29,137 nucleotides of DNA from Bacillota bacterium (GTDB lineage Bacteria; Bacillota; Clostridia; Christensenellales; SZUA-584). How positions within the stretch are numbered: the first letter of the stretch is position 1; every line of letters begins with the position of its first letter. The DNA is taken from contig JAEZHF010000037.1 in the NCBI GenBank assembly GCA_023416745.1, positions 1 through 29,137 of the forward strand, written 5' to 3'. Shown piece by piece: positions 1 through 6,558 of this stretch. Under the pieces are notes generated by a model that did no database searches, was not told where the DNA came from, and worked only from the letters and a program-made list of their open reading frames with translations. The translations under genes and the position numbers were made by a program.

Positions 1-1253
1 GTGATGATCAGCGGCGGCGCAACGATGATCATGTTCTCGTGCGTGTATGTCATAAATTTACGCGCTTTCAGCAGCCCCAGTATCTTGCCCATCAGCCCTT
101 GAGGGTCCTTACCGTACGGCACAAGCGGTTTGCGTGTGTCCTTGTCCTTTACCAGTTCAATGGCGGCGAAAAGGCCAATGTATCTCACGTCGCCCACGCA
201 CGGATGCACCGCTTTGATGGCTTCCAGCTTTTCGCCCAGCAGCTTGCCGGACTTGGCCACGTTGCCGAGTATATCTGCGTCCTCGTAGTAGTTCACGCAG
301 GCAATGCCCGCCGCGCAGCCTAGCGGGTGGCCGCTGTATGTGAGGCCGCAGGAGAGCAGGTTGTCGTCGAAGTACGCCGCGATTTCCTTGGAAACCACGA
401 CGCCGCCCAGCGGCACATAGCCGCAGGTGACACCCTTGGCGAAACAGACGATGTCCGGCTTGATATCGAAGTGCTCAAACGCGAACATCTTGCCCGTGCG
501 GCACCAGCCCGTCATCACCTCGTCGCAGATCAGCAGTATGCCGTACTTGTCGCACAGCGCCCGCACACCCGGCAAATAGCCCTTGGGCGGAATGATGACG
601 CCGTTGGAGCCCGTCACCGTCTCCAACACGATAGCCGCGACAGCATTGGGGTTCTCGTAATTGATCTGCTCCTCCAGCTTGGCAAGGTAGTACGCCGTCG
701 CCGCTTCTTCGGACTCGAAGCGGATGGGTTCACGGTATATGTAGGGGTCGAAGAACTTGATGAAGCCCGGCACGCCCGGCTCCAGCGCATACCGACGAGG
801 CTCGCCAGTGAGGTTGCCCGCGCCGAACGATGAGCCGTGATAGCTGCGGTAGCGGCTGAAAACCTTGTTCCGTCCGGTGAACATCCGCGCGATCTTGACC
901 GCGTTCTCGTTGGCTTCCGCGCCTGCGTTGGTGAAGAATACCTTGCTCATGTTGTCCGGCATCAGTTCGATGATCTTCTTGGCCAGCAGGCCGCGCGGTT
1001 CGGATGCGTAGCCGGGGGTGACATAACAGTATTTGTCCACCTGCGCCTTGATGGCTTCGCCGATAGCCTTGTTGCCAAACCCTAAGTTCATGTTGACCAG
1101 CTGCGACGACATATCCGAGTAGCGGTTGCCCTCGTCATCCCAGAAATAGATGCCCTCGCCTTTGACCACAGGGATCGGGTTAATATTGTTCTGCTTACTC
1201 CATGACTGCAGGTTATATTGCTTTTAAATGCTGGTGATCTCGTGTCCAGTCAC
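1..1253 (-). pseudogene. Class III PLP-dependent aminotransferase, 3' end beyond window, in-frame stop at codon 10
   Basis: On the minus strand one reading frame runs from a GTG at 1253 to the left edge, interrupted only by a TAA at 1224-1226. Family motifs follow in order: SWSKQNNINPIPVVKGEG, NAGAEANENAVKIAR, SYHGSSFGAGNLTGEP, DEVMTGWCRTGKMFA, and FAKGVTCGYVPLGG with the presumed PLP lysine. The frame leaves the window within VAPPLII near the usual C-terminus. This is the omega-aminotransferase type (taurine, beta-alanine or GABA:pyruvate-like); the amino donor cannot be read. The start choice rests on GGAGGA seven bases before GTG and on residues VTGHEITSI, which match the usual N-terminus of the family. 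After the TAA no ATG occurs before the conserved SQLVNMN region; a GTG at 1169 could reinitiate but would lose about 28 residues. Either a true nonsense mutation or a base error. The regulator gene upstream suggests inducible amino-compound catabolism. Confidence 0.82.
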
Positions 1254-1270
1254 AGTTGTTTCCTCCAAAA

Positions 1271-1374
1271 TAATAAAAGGCAACAGAGTCTGGCGAGCTC
1301 CGTTGCCGCACTACTTCCATAGCTAGAGAATAAACAAACGCGGCGAGGAAGTCTGTTTAGCTTCATCGCCGCGT
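1271..1374 (-). promoter_or_regulatory. Tandem similar hairpins in the aminotransferase leader (candidate structured RNA / attenuator)
   Basis: Read on the minus strand, hairpin 1 (1338-1374) has a 9-bp outer stem, one C-U mismatch and a 4-bp inner stem around the loop CTAAACAGA. Hairpin 2 (1279-1307) has a 10-bp stem including one G-U pair around the loop CTCGCCAGA. Both loops are nine bases and share CTnnnCAGA. Stem positions 3 and 7 from the loop differ but stay paired (A-U versus G-C; G-C versus A-U). Hairpin 2 is followed by TTTTATTATTTT and then directly by the ribosome binding site, so it could act as a terminator. I recognise no known riboswitch; the loops lack the ACGR of guanidine-II and the A1/G4 hexaloop of ANTAR targets. 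Tandem terminators after the regulator gene are the plain alternative. Confidence 0.5.
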
Positions 1375-1492
1375 GGTGTTTATCACTTATGACTTCATTA
1401 TATCTAAATGCGACATTTTTGCAAGTTGTATATGACCTACTATCATTGTGCAGGTGCATAGCTACAGTTTTCGAGGTTTTTTTTGCATCCCT

Positions 1493-2650
1493 TCAGAGTA
1501 TCTCTTTTATATAAAATGCCATGCTGAGCTTAACCTTGTCGTCCAGATTGAACGGGTTATATCCTGTAATTTCCTCGATTTTCTTCAACTGGTTCGTCAC
1601 CGTGTTCCTGTGGACATACTGCTTTTCCGAGACCATCTGCAGGCTTCCATTGTTTTCGAGATATGCAAGCAGCATATTGGTAAGCGTCGTTCCGTTCTCT
1701 CGATCATACGTTTCTAGCTTTCCCACAACATTCTTGTAATACTCCCTGAGCACGGATTTATCGCTCACGGCGTACAACACCTTGAATATGCCCAGCTTAT
1801 CATACAAGCAGTAAAGCTCCTTGCGCTTCTTTGCCATCTTCATCGCGGACATCGCCTTTTCGAAATTCTCCTTCTGGTTCTTGACACCCATTTGATTGGA
1901 GCTGATACCCATATGAAATGTCCAGCCGCGGGCTTTCTGTGCAGCGAGATTCAAAAAGCCATCTACAAACATTTTTATATCGGCGTCCGTGTAATTGACC
2001 AGCACGAGTATCTGGTAATCTTTATATGAGAACATGATGAACAATTCGCTGATACGCTTGGCTGCGATTTCTGCTATTTTTATCAACGCATCCCGGTTCT
2101 CATCGACCTGGGAGCTTTTATCCTGTGCCATAACGCTGACAAAGCATAAGCGGCTGTCACGTTGATAACCGAAGCGCTCCAGTTGCAATATTTGCGTCTC
2201 CATGTCGCCAACGCCAAACAGTATGTTCTTGATCGTAGTGGCCGTATTGCTTTGCATATGCTCGTTGTTCATAATCCGGTGGCAAAAGTCGCGCGTCATA
2301 TCCACCATTCTGGTTTCCCAGGGTATCGTAAACAGCGGCAGGTTGACCTCGTTACAAAAATCAATAACCTCGTCGGGTATCTCCTCGATATGCGGGCCGA
2401 CATTAATGACAAAGGCGCTCGTTTCGGCTTTGTAAAGCTTCTGTACGAAATGCAGCAGCCAGTGTTCATTTTGGTTCATAATACCCGCCGTAAATACCAG
2501 CTCATTTCCATGCAGAAAAGACGTCGCGTTGTCGTCCTCAATGATATGGACCCACTTGACGAGGTTTTCCAAACCGTTTCTGCCCGCTATCAAATTCATC
2601 TTGTATAGAAAAGACCCGTTCTTATAGAGCTTTTTGACCATAATCGACAT
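1493..2650 (-). CDS. PucR/CdaR-family transcriptional regulator
   Basis: A protein of 385 residues from the chosen ATG. The N-terminal half matches the PucR sensory domain (from KNGSFLYKMNLIAGRNGLEN through the HGNELVFTAG and LPLFTIPWE segments). A middle region resembles the GGDEF-like part of CdaR proteins. The last 60 residues form the PucR C-terminal helix-turn-helix, with YLENNGSLQMVSEKQYVHRN and a C-terminal KLSMAFYIKEIL. Such proteins usually activate purine, sugar-acid or amino-acid catabolic genes when they bind a metabolite. A longer form could start at a GTG at 2722, but ATG 2650 has AAGGCGG eight bases upstream and begins at the conserved MSIMVKKLYK segment. The gene lies upstream of the aminotransferase on the same strand, so that gene is the likely target. 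The ligand is unknown. Confidence 0.88.
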   Translation of the reverse strand: MSIMVKKLYKNGSFLYKMNLIAGRNGLENLVKWVHIIEDDNATSFLHGNELVFTAGIMNQNEHWLLHFVQKLYKAETSAFVINVGPHIEEIPDEVIDFCNEVNLPLFTIPWETRMVDMTRDFCHRIMNNEHMQSNTATTIKNILFGVGDMETQILQLERFGYQRDSRLCFVSVMAQDKSSQVDENRDALIKIAEIAAKRISELFIMFSYKDYQILVLVNYTDADIKMFVDGFLNLAAQKARGWTFHMGISSNQMGVKNQKENFEKAMSAMKMAKKRKELYCLYDKLGIFKVLYAVSDKSVLREYYKNVVGKLETYDRENGTTLTNMLLAYLENNGSLQMVSEKQYVHRNTVTNQLKKIEEITGYNPFNLDDKVKLSMAFYIKEIL

Positions 2651-2951
2651 AGTATCCGCCTTGTTGTCTATCCGGCTCAAGTCCGGACGGTTCAGAATAA
2701 AATAAAGAGCACTGCAAATCACGCAACGCCCTTGTCTGATCTTATGTTATTCAATATATCATGTTTCACGTTTTTTTCGCAATGGTACTTTGAAAATATG
2801 AAATTAGAGCGGACTCATCATGCAAAATGCTCATGGCTGTTCAACACTGCCAGCCTTATATATAGGCAGATAACATGCTTTTCAAATCAGTGACGTATAT
2901 GGTAGTATGAATTAATACCTTGTGTACATTCACAAATAAGGGGGTATCGCG
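2651..2951. other. Divergent intergenic region between the regulator and ZIP transporter
   Basis: No open frame with a convincing start is visible. The region holds the candidate regulator promoter at 2753-2782 and a short inverted repeat CTGCC...GGCAG near 2846-2868. I could not find a convincing -35/-10 pair for the ZIP gene, nor a recognisable Zur or manganese-regulator operator. Confidence 0.4.
2753..2782 (-). promoter_or_regulatory. Possible sigma-A promoter for the PucR-type regulator
   Basis: On the minus strand TTGCGA (2782-2777) and TATATT (2758-2753) are separated by 18 bases. This gives 4/6 and 5/6 matches to the vegetative consensus about 95 bases before the chosen ATG. Sequence inspection only. 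Confidence 0.38.
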
Positions 2952-3773
2952 ATGGGTAACTTGCTGGGAAGCTTTTCGCCTGTGCTACAGGCGTTGATAG
3001 CGACACTGTTTACTTGGGGGGTCACGGCGCTGGGCGCTTCGCTCGTGTTTTTCTTTAAGACGATTAATCGCAAGGTGCTTAACGGTATGCTCGGTTTCGC
3101 CGCGGGTGTTATGATAGCAGCCAGCTTCTGGTCACTGCTGGCTCCTGCTATTGAAATGGCGGAGGGCGGTCCAACTCCGGCATGGCTGGTTGCCGCTATC
3201 GGCTTTTTAAGCGGATGTGCTTTCCTGTTCCTTGTCGATAAAATACTGCCGCATTTGCATCAAGGCCTTGGAAGCGGCAAAAGAGAGGGCGTAAAAACAA
3301 GTTGGCAGCGCAGCATACTGCTCGTCCTGGCAATCACGCTGCACAATATTCCTGAAGGGCTGGCCGTGGGTGTCGCGTTCGGCGCGGCGGCGTTCGGCCT
3401 CTCGTCGGCTACCGTCGCAGGCGCAGTGGTTTTGGCTATTGGTATTGGCTTGCAGAACTTTCCCGAAGGCGCAGCCGTGTCCATACCACTTCGGCGCGAA
3501 GGGCTTTCCCGTTCAAAAGCCTTTCTCTACGGCCAGGTCTCCGGCATCGTGGAGCCCATCGCGGGTGTTATCGGCGCGCTGGCTGTGGTATCGATGCGCT
3601 CCATTCTCCCCTATGCACTGGCCTTTGCTGCCGGCGCCATGATCTATGTTGTGGTGGAAGAGCTTATTCCCGAAGCACAGCAGGGCGAAAAGGGCGCTCA
3701 CACGGATATTGCCACCATCGGATGTCTGGTCGGATTTGCAGTCATGATGATACTGGATGTGGCATTAGGCTAA
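2952..3773 (+). CDS. ZIP-family divalent metal transporter (GufA/ZupT-like)
   Basis: A 273-residue polytopic membrane protein with about eight hydrophobic segments. The two signature helices carry HNIPEGLAVG (near residues 136-145) and NFPEGAAVSIPL (near residues 168-179), the metal-binding centre of ZIP transporters. A short loop between helices 3 and 4 contains HLHQGLGSG, a possible low-affinity metal site. The family moves zinc, iron or manganese into the cytoplasm; specificity cannot be read here. The start is supported by AAGGGGGT seven bases before ATG. The gene stands alone, divergent from the PucR-type regulator and convergent with the Fe-S assembly pair. No terminator with a clear T-tract separates it from the convergent gene. 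Confidence 0.93.
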   Translation: MGNLLGSFSPVLQALIATLFTWGVTALGASLVFFFKTINRKVLNGMLGFAAGVMIAASFWSLLAPAIEMAEGGPTPAWLVAAIGFLSGCAFLFLVDKILPHLHQGLGSGKREGVKTSWQRSILLVLAITLHNIPEGLAVGVAFGAAAFGLSSATVAGAVVLAIGIGLQNFPEGAAVSIPLRREGLSRSKAFLYGQVSGIVEPIAGVIGALAVVSMRSILPYALAFAAGAMIYVVVEELIPEAQQGEKGAHTDIATIGCLVGFAVMMILDVALG

Positions 3774-3819
3774 ACCTCACACCGATAAGAATTTAAAAGG
3801 CCCGCCTTGCAGACTTCAA

Positions 3820-4740
3820 TTATCTTAAAAAGCCTTTCAGGATGGTGTCCTCGGCTTCCTGCGGAGAAAGCCCCAGCGACTCCAGTTTGAGCAGTTGCTG
3901 CGACTCAAGCCGCCCGATGGCCGCTTCGTGCACCAGCTGCGCATCCTCGTGATAAGCTGATATGCGTGGCGTGGATATCACAACGGCGCTATCCATGATA
4001 ATGGCGTCGCACTGAATGTGTCCGCGGCACGCACCTCTCCCGATCAAGTCAAAAGCAAAATCCTGTCGGGACTGGCCGCGCGCCACCGAGCGCGATATAA
4101 TCTGGGCGGAAGCATCCCCACCCTTCATGTCGATGGAAATGTTGGAATACGCCTCCTGCACACCGTCCGTCAACAGACGTTCCGTCACAATCAGCTTTGC
4201 ATCGTCACCCATGTGCACCTCGGTATCCCGGCGCGTACTATCCACACCGCGAATCTGCACCAGCTCAAGTTCGGCTGTCCCGCCCGCCTCCACATGGATG
4301 ATTGTTTTCGGATTCAGCACCTTGTTTCCTGTACCGTCACCCTGACCATAGTGCTTCTCAACATAGCGGATGCGCGCACCCTTGCGTATGAAAAACTCGT
4401 GAATTCCGTCGTGCTGGGCCTTATCTTTCCCGCTGTTGTGTATGCCGCAACCCGCAACGATAAGTATATCGGCGTTCTGTCCGATCTCAAACGTGTTGTA
4501 CACAACGTCCGTCAGACCTTCCGCAGATACAATGACAGGAATGTGTACGCTCTCCCCCTTAGTTTCCGGTTTCACATTGATATCGATACCAGGCCGGTCA
4601 GTCTTTGAGACGATGTCGATGTTGGCTGTGGTATGCCGCCCGGCCGCCTCGCCGTTGCGCCTAATATTGTAAGCACCTTGCGGAATATCGTGCAGACCCG
4701 CCACCTGTTCCAGCAATAATTTATCGAGCGCACTGAACAT
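3820..4740 (-). CDS. sufB: SufB/SufD-family Fe-S cluster assembly scaffold (short, SmsB-like)
   Basis: A 306-residue beta-helix protein, much shorter than SufB of the full SUF system (about 470-500). Recognisable segments are GCGIHNSG, GQGDGTGNKVLNPKT, a core cysteine in GRGACRGHIQCDAIIMD and the conserved glutamate of HEAAIGRLESQQL near the C-terminus, the region that takes part in cluster assembly in SufB. With the ATPase encoded just upstream it makes a two-component set like the minimal SUF-like (SmsCB) systems of anaerobes and archaea; no SufS, SufU or SufD is nearby. ATG 4740 is chosen because AAGGTGG lies nine bases upstream and MFSALDKLLLEQ begins the conserved part; an ATG at 4779 would extend it by 13 residues. 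It overlaps the sufC 3' end by 20 bases. Confidence 0.85.
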   Translation of the reverse strand: MFSALDKLLLEQVAGLHDIPQGAYNIRRNGEAAGRHTTANIDIVSKTDRPGIDINVKPETKGESVHIPVIVSAEGLTDVVYNTFEIGQNADILIVAGCGIHNSGKDKAQHDGIHEFFIRKGARIRYVEKHYGQGDGTGNKVLNPKTIIHVEAGGTAELELVQIRGVDSTRRDTEVHMGDDAKLIVTERLLTDGVQEAYSNISIDMKGGDASAQIISRSVARGQSRQDFAFDLIGRGACRGHIQCDAIIMDSAVVISTPRISAYHEDAQLVHEAAIGRLESQQLLKLESLGLSPQEAEDTILKGFLR

Positions 4741-5455
4741 TCTGTGTTTCCACCTTTCCGCATTCCTCGCTGCATCCACAGCCTTCCGTTATGCCCCGCT
4801 TCCAGAGTACATCCTGCGAAACATGCCGGTTTACTTTTCCATCGGAAAGCAGCAGTATCTCATCCGCTAATTCCAGAATACGTTCCTGATGCGAGATAAT
4901 GATGATCGTTGTATCCAGTTTATGATGCATGTCCTTGAAGGTCTCAGCCAGTTTCTGAAAGCTCCACAGATCGATGCCCGCTTCCGGCTCGTCGAACACC
5001 GCCACCTTCAATTTCCTTGCCAGCACTGATGCAATCTCAATGCGCTTGATCTCACCGCCCGACAGCGTGGAATCCACATCGCGGTCCAGATAGTCCCGCG
5101 AACACAGGCCAACCGAATACAGCAGATCGCATATCTTCTGAGTGTCCTTCCCTGCCGAGATGCTTAGAAGTTCCTTTACCTTGATGCCCTTAAAACGCGG
5201 CGGGTGTTGAAACGCATAGCCGACGCCCAGCCGGGCTCGTTGCGTAATGTCCATCTCCGTCAAGTCCTGCCCGTCCAGCAGAATCGATCCGGATGTCGGC
5301 TTCTGTAATCCCATGATGATCCGGGCCAGCGACGATTTCCCGCTGCCGTTCGGGCCGGTCACCGCGTATATCTTTTTATCCTCCAGCGTCAGGTTGATGC
5401 CGCCTAGTATGTCTGCTTCTCCGATTCGGAGATGTATATCCATTAATTCAAGCAT
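4721..5455 (-). CDS. sufC: SufC-type Fe-S assembly ATPase
   Basis: A 244-residue ABC ATPase. It shows Walker A GPNGSGKS (34-41), a Q-loop in YAFQHPP, signature LSGGEIKRIE, Walker B VAVFDEPEAGIDLWSF and H-loop IISHQERIL. The EAGIDLWSF wording after Walker B is typical of SufC rather than transport ATPases, and no permease is adjacent. It powers the scaffold encoded directly downstream with a 20-base overlap. The C-terminal tail CGCSEECGKVETQNVQC contains five cysteines, more than the ATPase fold needs, and may bind a metal or cluster (inference). TGGAGG precedes the ATG by about six bases. A palindrome upstream may be the operator. Confidence 0.92.
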   Translation of the reverse strand: MLELMDIHLRIGEADILGGINLTLEDKKIYAVTGPNGSGKSSLARIIMGLQKPTSGSILLDGQDLTEMDITQRARLGVGYAFQHPPRFKGIKVKELLSISAGKDTQKICDLLYSVGLCSRDYLDRDVDSTLSGGEIKRIEIASVLARKLKVAVFDEPEAGIDLWSFQKLAETFKDMHHKLDTTIIIISHQERILELADEILLLSDGKVNRHVSQDVLWKRGITEGCGCSEECGKVETQNVQCAR

Positions 5456-5475
5456 AGTATCCTCCAGCCGCGTTC

Positions 5476-5491
5476 ACTTATGTATATAAGT
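5476..5491. promoter_or_regulatory. Palindrome upstream of sufC, candidate operator
   Basis: ACTTAT-GTAT-ATAAGT is a 6-bp inverted repeat about 20 bases before the sufC start, in an AT-rich leader. An Rrf2/IscR-like or Fur-like repressor site is possible, but no consensus is matched well enough to name the regulator. Confidence 0.35.
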
Positions 5492-5560
5492 AAACTATGT
5501 GTTTATTGCATTATTATAAAGCCGAACCACAGCGTATGGCAATATTATCGGACTGTATCT

Positions 5561-5914
5561 TTACAACCTCCCGGTTATGGAGAATCCGGCTGCAAAAAAA
5601 GCCATGCCGACTGCCAGCGAACCGGCTATGTAGATGACCGCGTTCAAGCGATTGTTCCGAAAAAGATGAAACCCCTCATACATGAAAGTGGAGAACGTAG
5701 TGTACGCGCCCAGAAACCCGTCTGCTAACAACAGCGCCGCGCTCTGCGGCACGCGCAGCCCCAGCACGATGCCCAGAAGCAGCGCACCGGAAACGTTGAC
5801 CGCAAAGGTGCCCCAAGGAAACAATTTGCCTGTTCTCTTTGACATGGCCCGTCCCAGGACATACCGCGCCACGCTGCCCACTGCTCCGCCCAGCGCCACC
5901 AACAATACATTCAT
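5561..5914 (-). CDS. crcB: CrcB/Fluc fluoride channel subunit
   Basis: A 117-residue protein with four hydrophobic segments. The Fluc landmarks are present: GGAVGSVARY near the N-terminus, PWGTFAVNVSGALLLG in helix 2, and GAYTTFSTFMYE at the helix-3 break that lines the pore. Fluc channels are dual-topology dimers that let fluoride leave the cytoplasm; paired genes usually make heterodimers of opposite orientation. It starts inside the stop codon of the upstream crcB copy (TGATG, one-base overlap), so the two are translationally coupled. No fluoride (crcB-motif) riboswitch is visible upstream of the pair. Confidence 0.93.
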   Translation of the reverse strand: MNVLLVALGGAVGSVARYVLGRAMSKRTGKLFPWGTFAVNVSGALLLGIVLGLRVPQSAALLLADGFLGAYTTFSTFMYEGFHLFRNNRLNAVIYIAGSLAVGMAFFAAGFSITGRL

Positions 5915-6321
5915 CAGTCTTTGCCCTCTTCGTCAGCCGGCATGGCATCGTCATGAGGTGACAAACGCCAGGCCAGACGCCATCCTGCATATGTCGCAGC
6001 CAGCCCCAGTACCAGCGTTAAGGCTATATACAACACACCCAGCATACTCTGCCCGCTGCTGAAAAACGTCACGTATTCCTGACATATTGCTGAAAACGTG
6101 GTAAATGCGCCGAGAAACCCCACCGTCAGACCAGCCTGTATATCTACCGGCAATTTCAATCTGACTAACGCCAGTGTCAGAATTAGCGCCAGCAGAAAGC
6201 TGCCGGCCACATTGACTGCCAGCGTATCCCAAGGAATGCCGTATACATCCACACTTCTTAACCAATATCGAAGCATTGCGCCCGCCATTCCGCCTGCCGC
6301 AATACATATTATTTTTCTCAA
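5914..6321 (-). CDS. crcB: CrcB/Fluc fluoride channel subunit (second copy, TTG start)
   Basis: A 135-residue partner of the downstream crcB gene, with four hydrophobic segments, GGMAGAMLRYWLR, PWDTLAVNVAGSFLLAL and GFLGAFTTFSAI. The TTFS motif is kept, but the following residues differ from the TTFSTF of its partner, as is common in heteromeric pairs. A charged, hydrophilic tail (PHDDAMPADEEGKD) follows the last helix. The start is TTG at 6321, preceded by AGGGG at nine bases; no ATG would preserve the first helix and the GG-R motif. The gene heads the two-gene operon. A weak promoter candidate (TTGCAT, 17 bases, TACGAT) lies in the leader. Confidence 0.92.
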   Translation of the reverse strand: MRKIICIAAGGMAGAMLRYWLRSVDVYGIPWDTLAVNVAGSFLLALILTLALVRLKLPVDIQAGLTVGFLGAFTTFSAICQEYVTFFSSGQSMLGVLYIALTLVLGLAATYAGWRLAWRLSPHDDAMPADEEGKD

Positions 6322-6484
6322 TGCTTTTGACCCCTGTTTAAGCTATCACATGAGTTTTAATCGTATACGAAAACACTCGCAAATGCAAGGAATTGGGCAT
6401 GAAAGGTTGCGGTATGTATAATCTTGTTGTATTATTATATTCAACAATACATATCCATTTAGCATAACCCATATAGATTGTCGG

Positions 6485-6558
6485 AAAGGAGGTCATCAAT
6501 AAAGGATTCCACCGCAATCATTATTATCATATATCTGCCTATCCTTTATTGACCTATT
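6485..6558 (+). promoter_or_regulatory. Shine-Dalgarno separated from ATG by a hairpin (structure-bridged RBS)
   Basis: A perfect AAAGGAGGT (6485-6493) lies 65 bases before the ATG at 6559, while the bases next to the ATG hold no ribosome binding site. Between them is a perfect 12-bp inverted repeat: 6496-6507 (TCAATAAAGGAT) pairs with 6541-6552. If this folds, the Shine-Dalgarno is two bases before the stem and the ATG six bases after it, an effective spacing of eight. An alternative pairing of AGGTCA (6490-6495) with TGACCT (6550-6555), bulging TCA, would mask part of the site. This could switch translation on or off. A DNA operator is the alternative. Confidence 0.5.

Noticed and set aside
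39..1085. Several plus-strand open frames across the left end
   Set aside because: They lie antisense to a continuous minus-strand aminotransferase frame whose translation has full family motifs; the plus-strand products have no recognisable domain.
2162..2608. A 148-residue plus-strand frame inside the PucR-type gene
   Set aside because: Antisense shadow of a well-supported regulator; no RBS and no recognisable motif.
4018..4608. A 196-residue plus-strand frame
   Set aside because: Antisense to the SufB-like scaffold, whose conserved residues are clear on the minus strand.
6322..6480. Fluoride riboswitch before the crcB pair
   Set aside because: I looked for the conserved GGCGATGG-type pseudoknot segments and found none.
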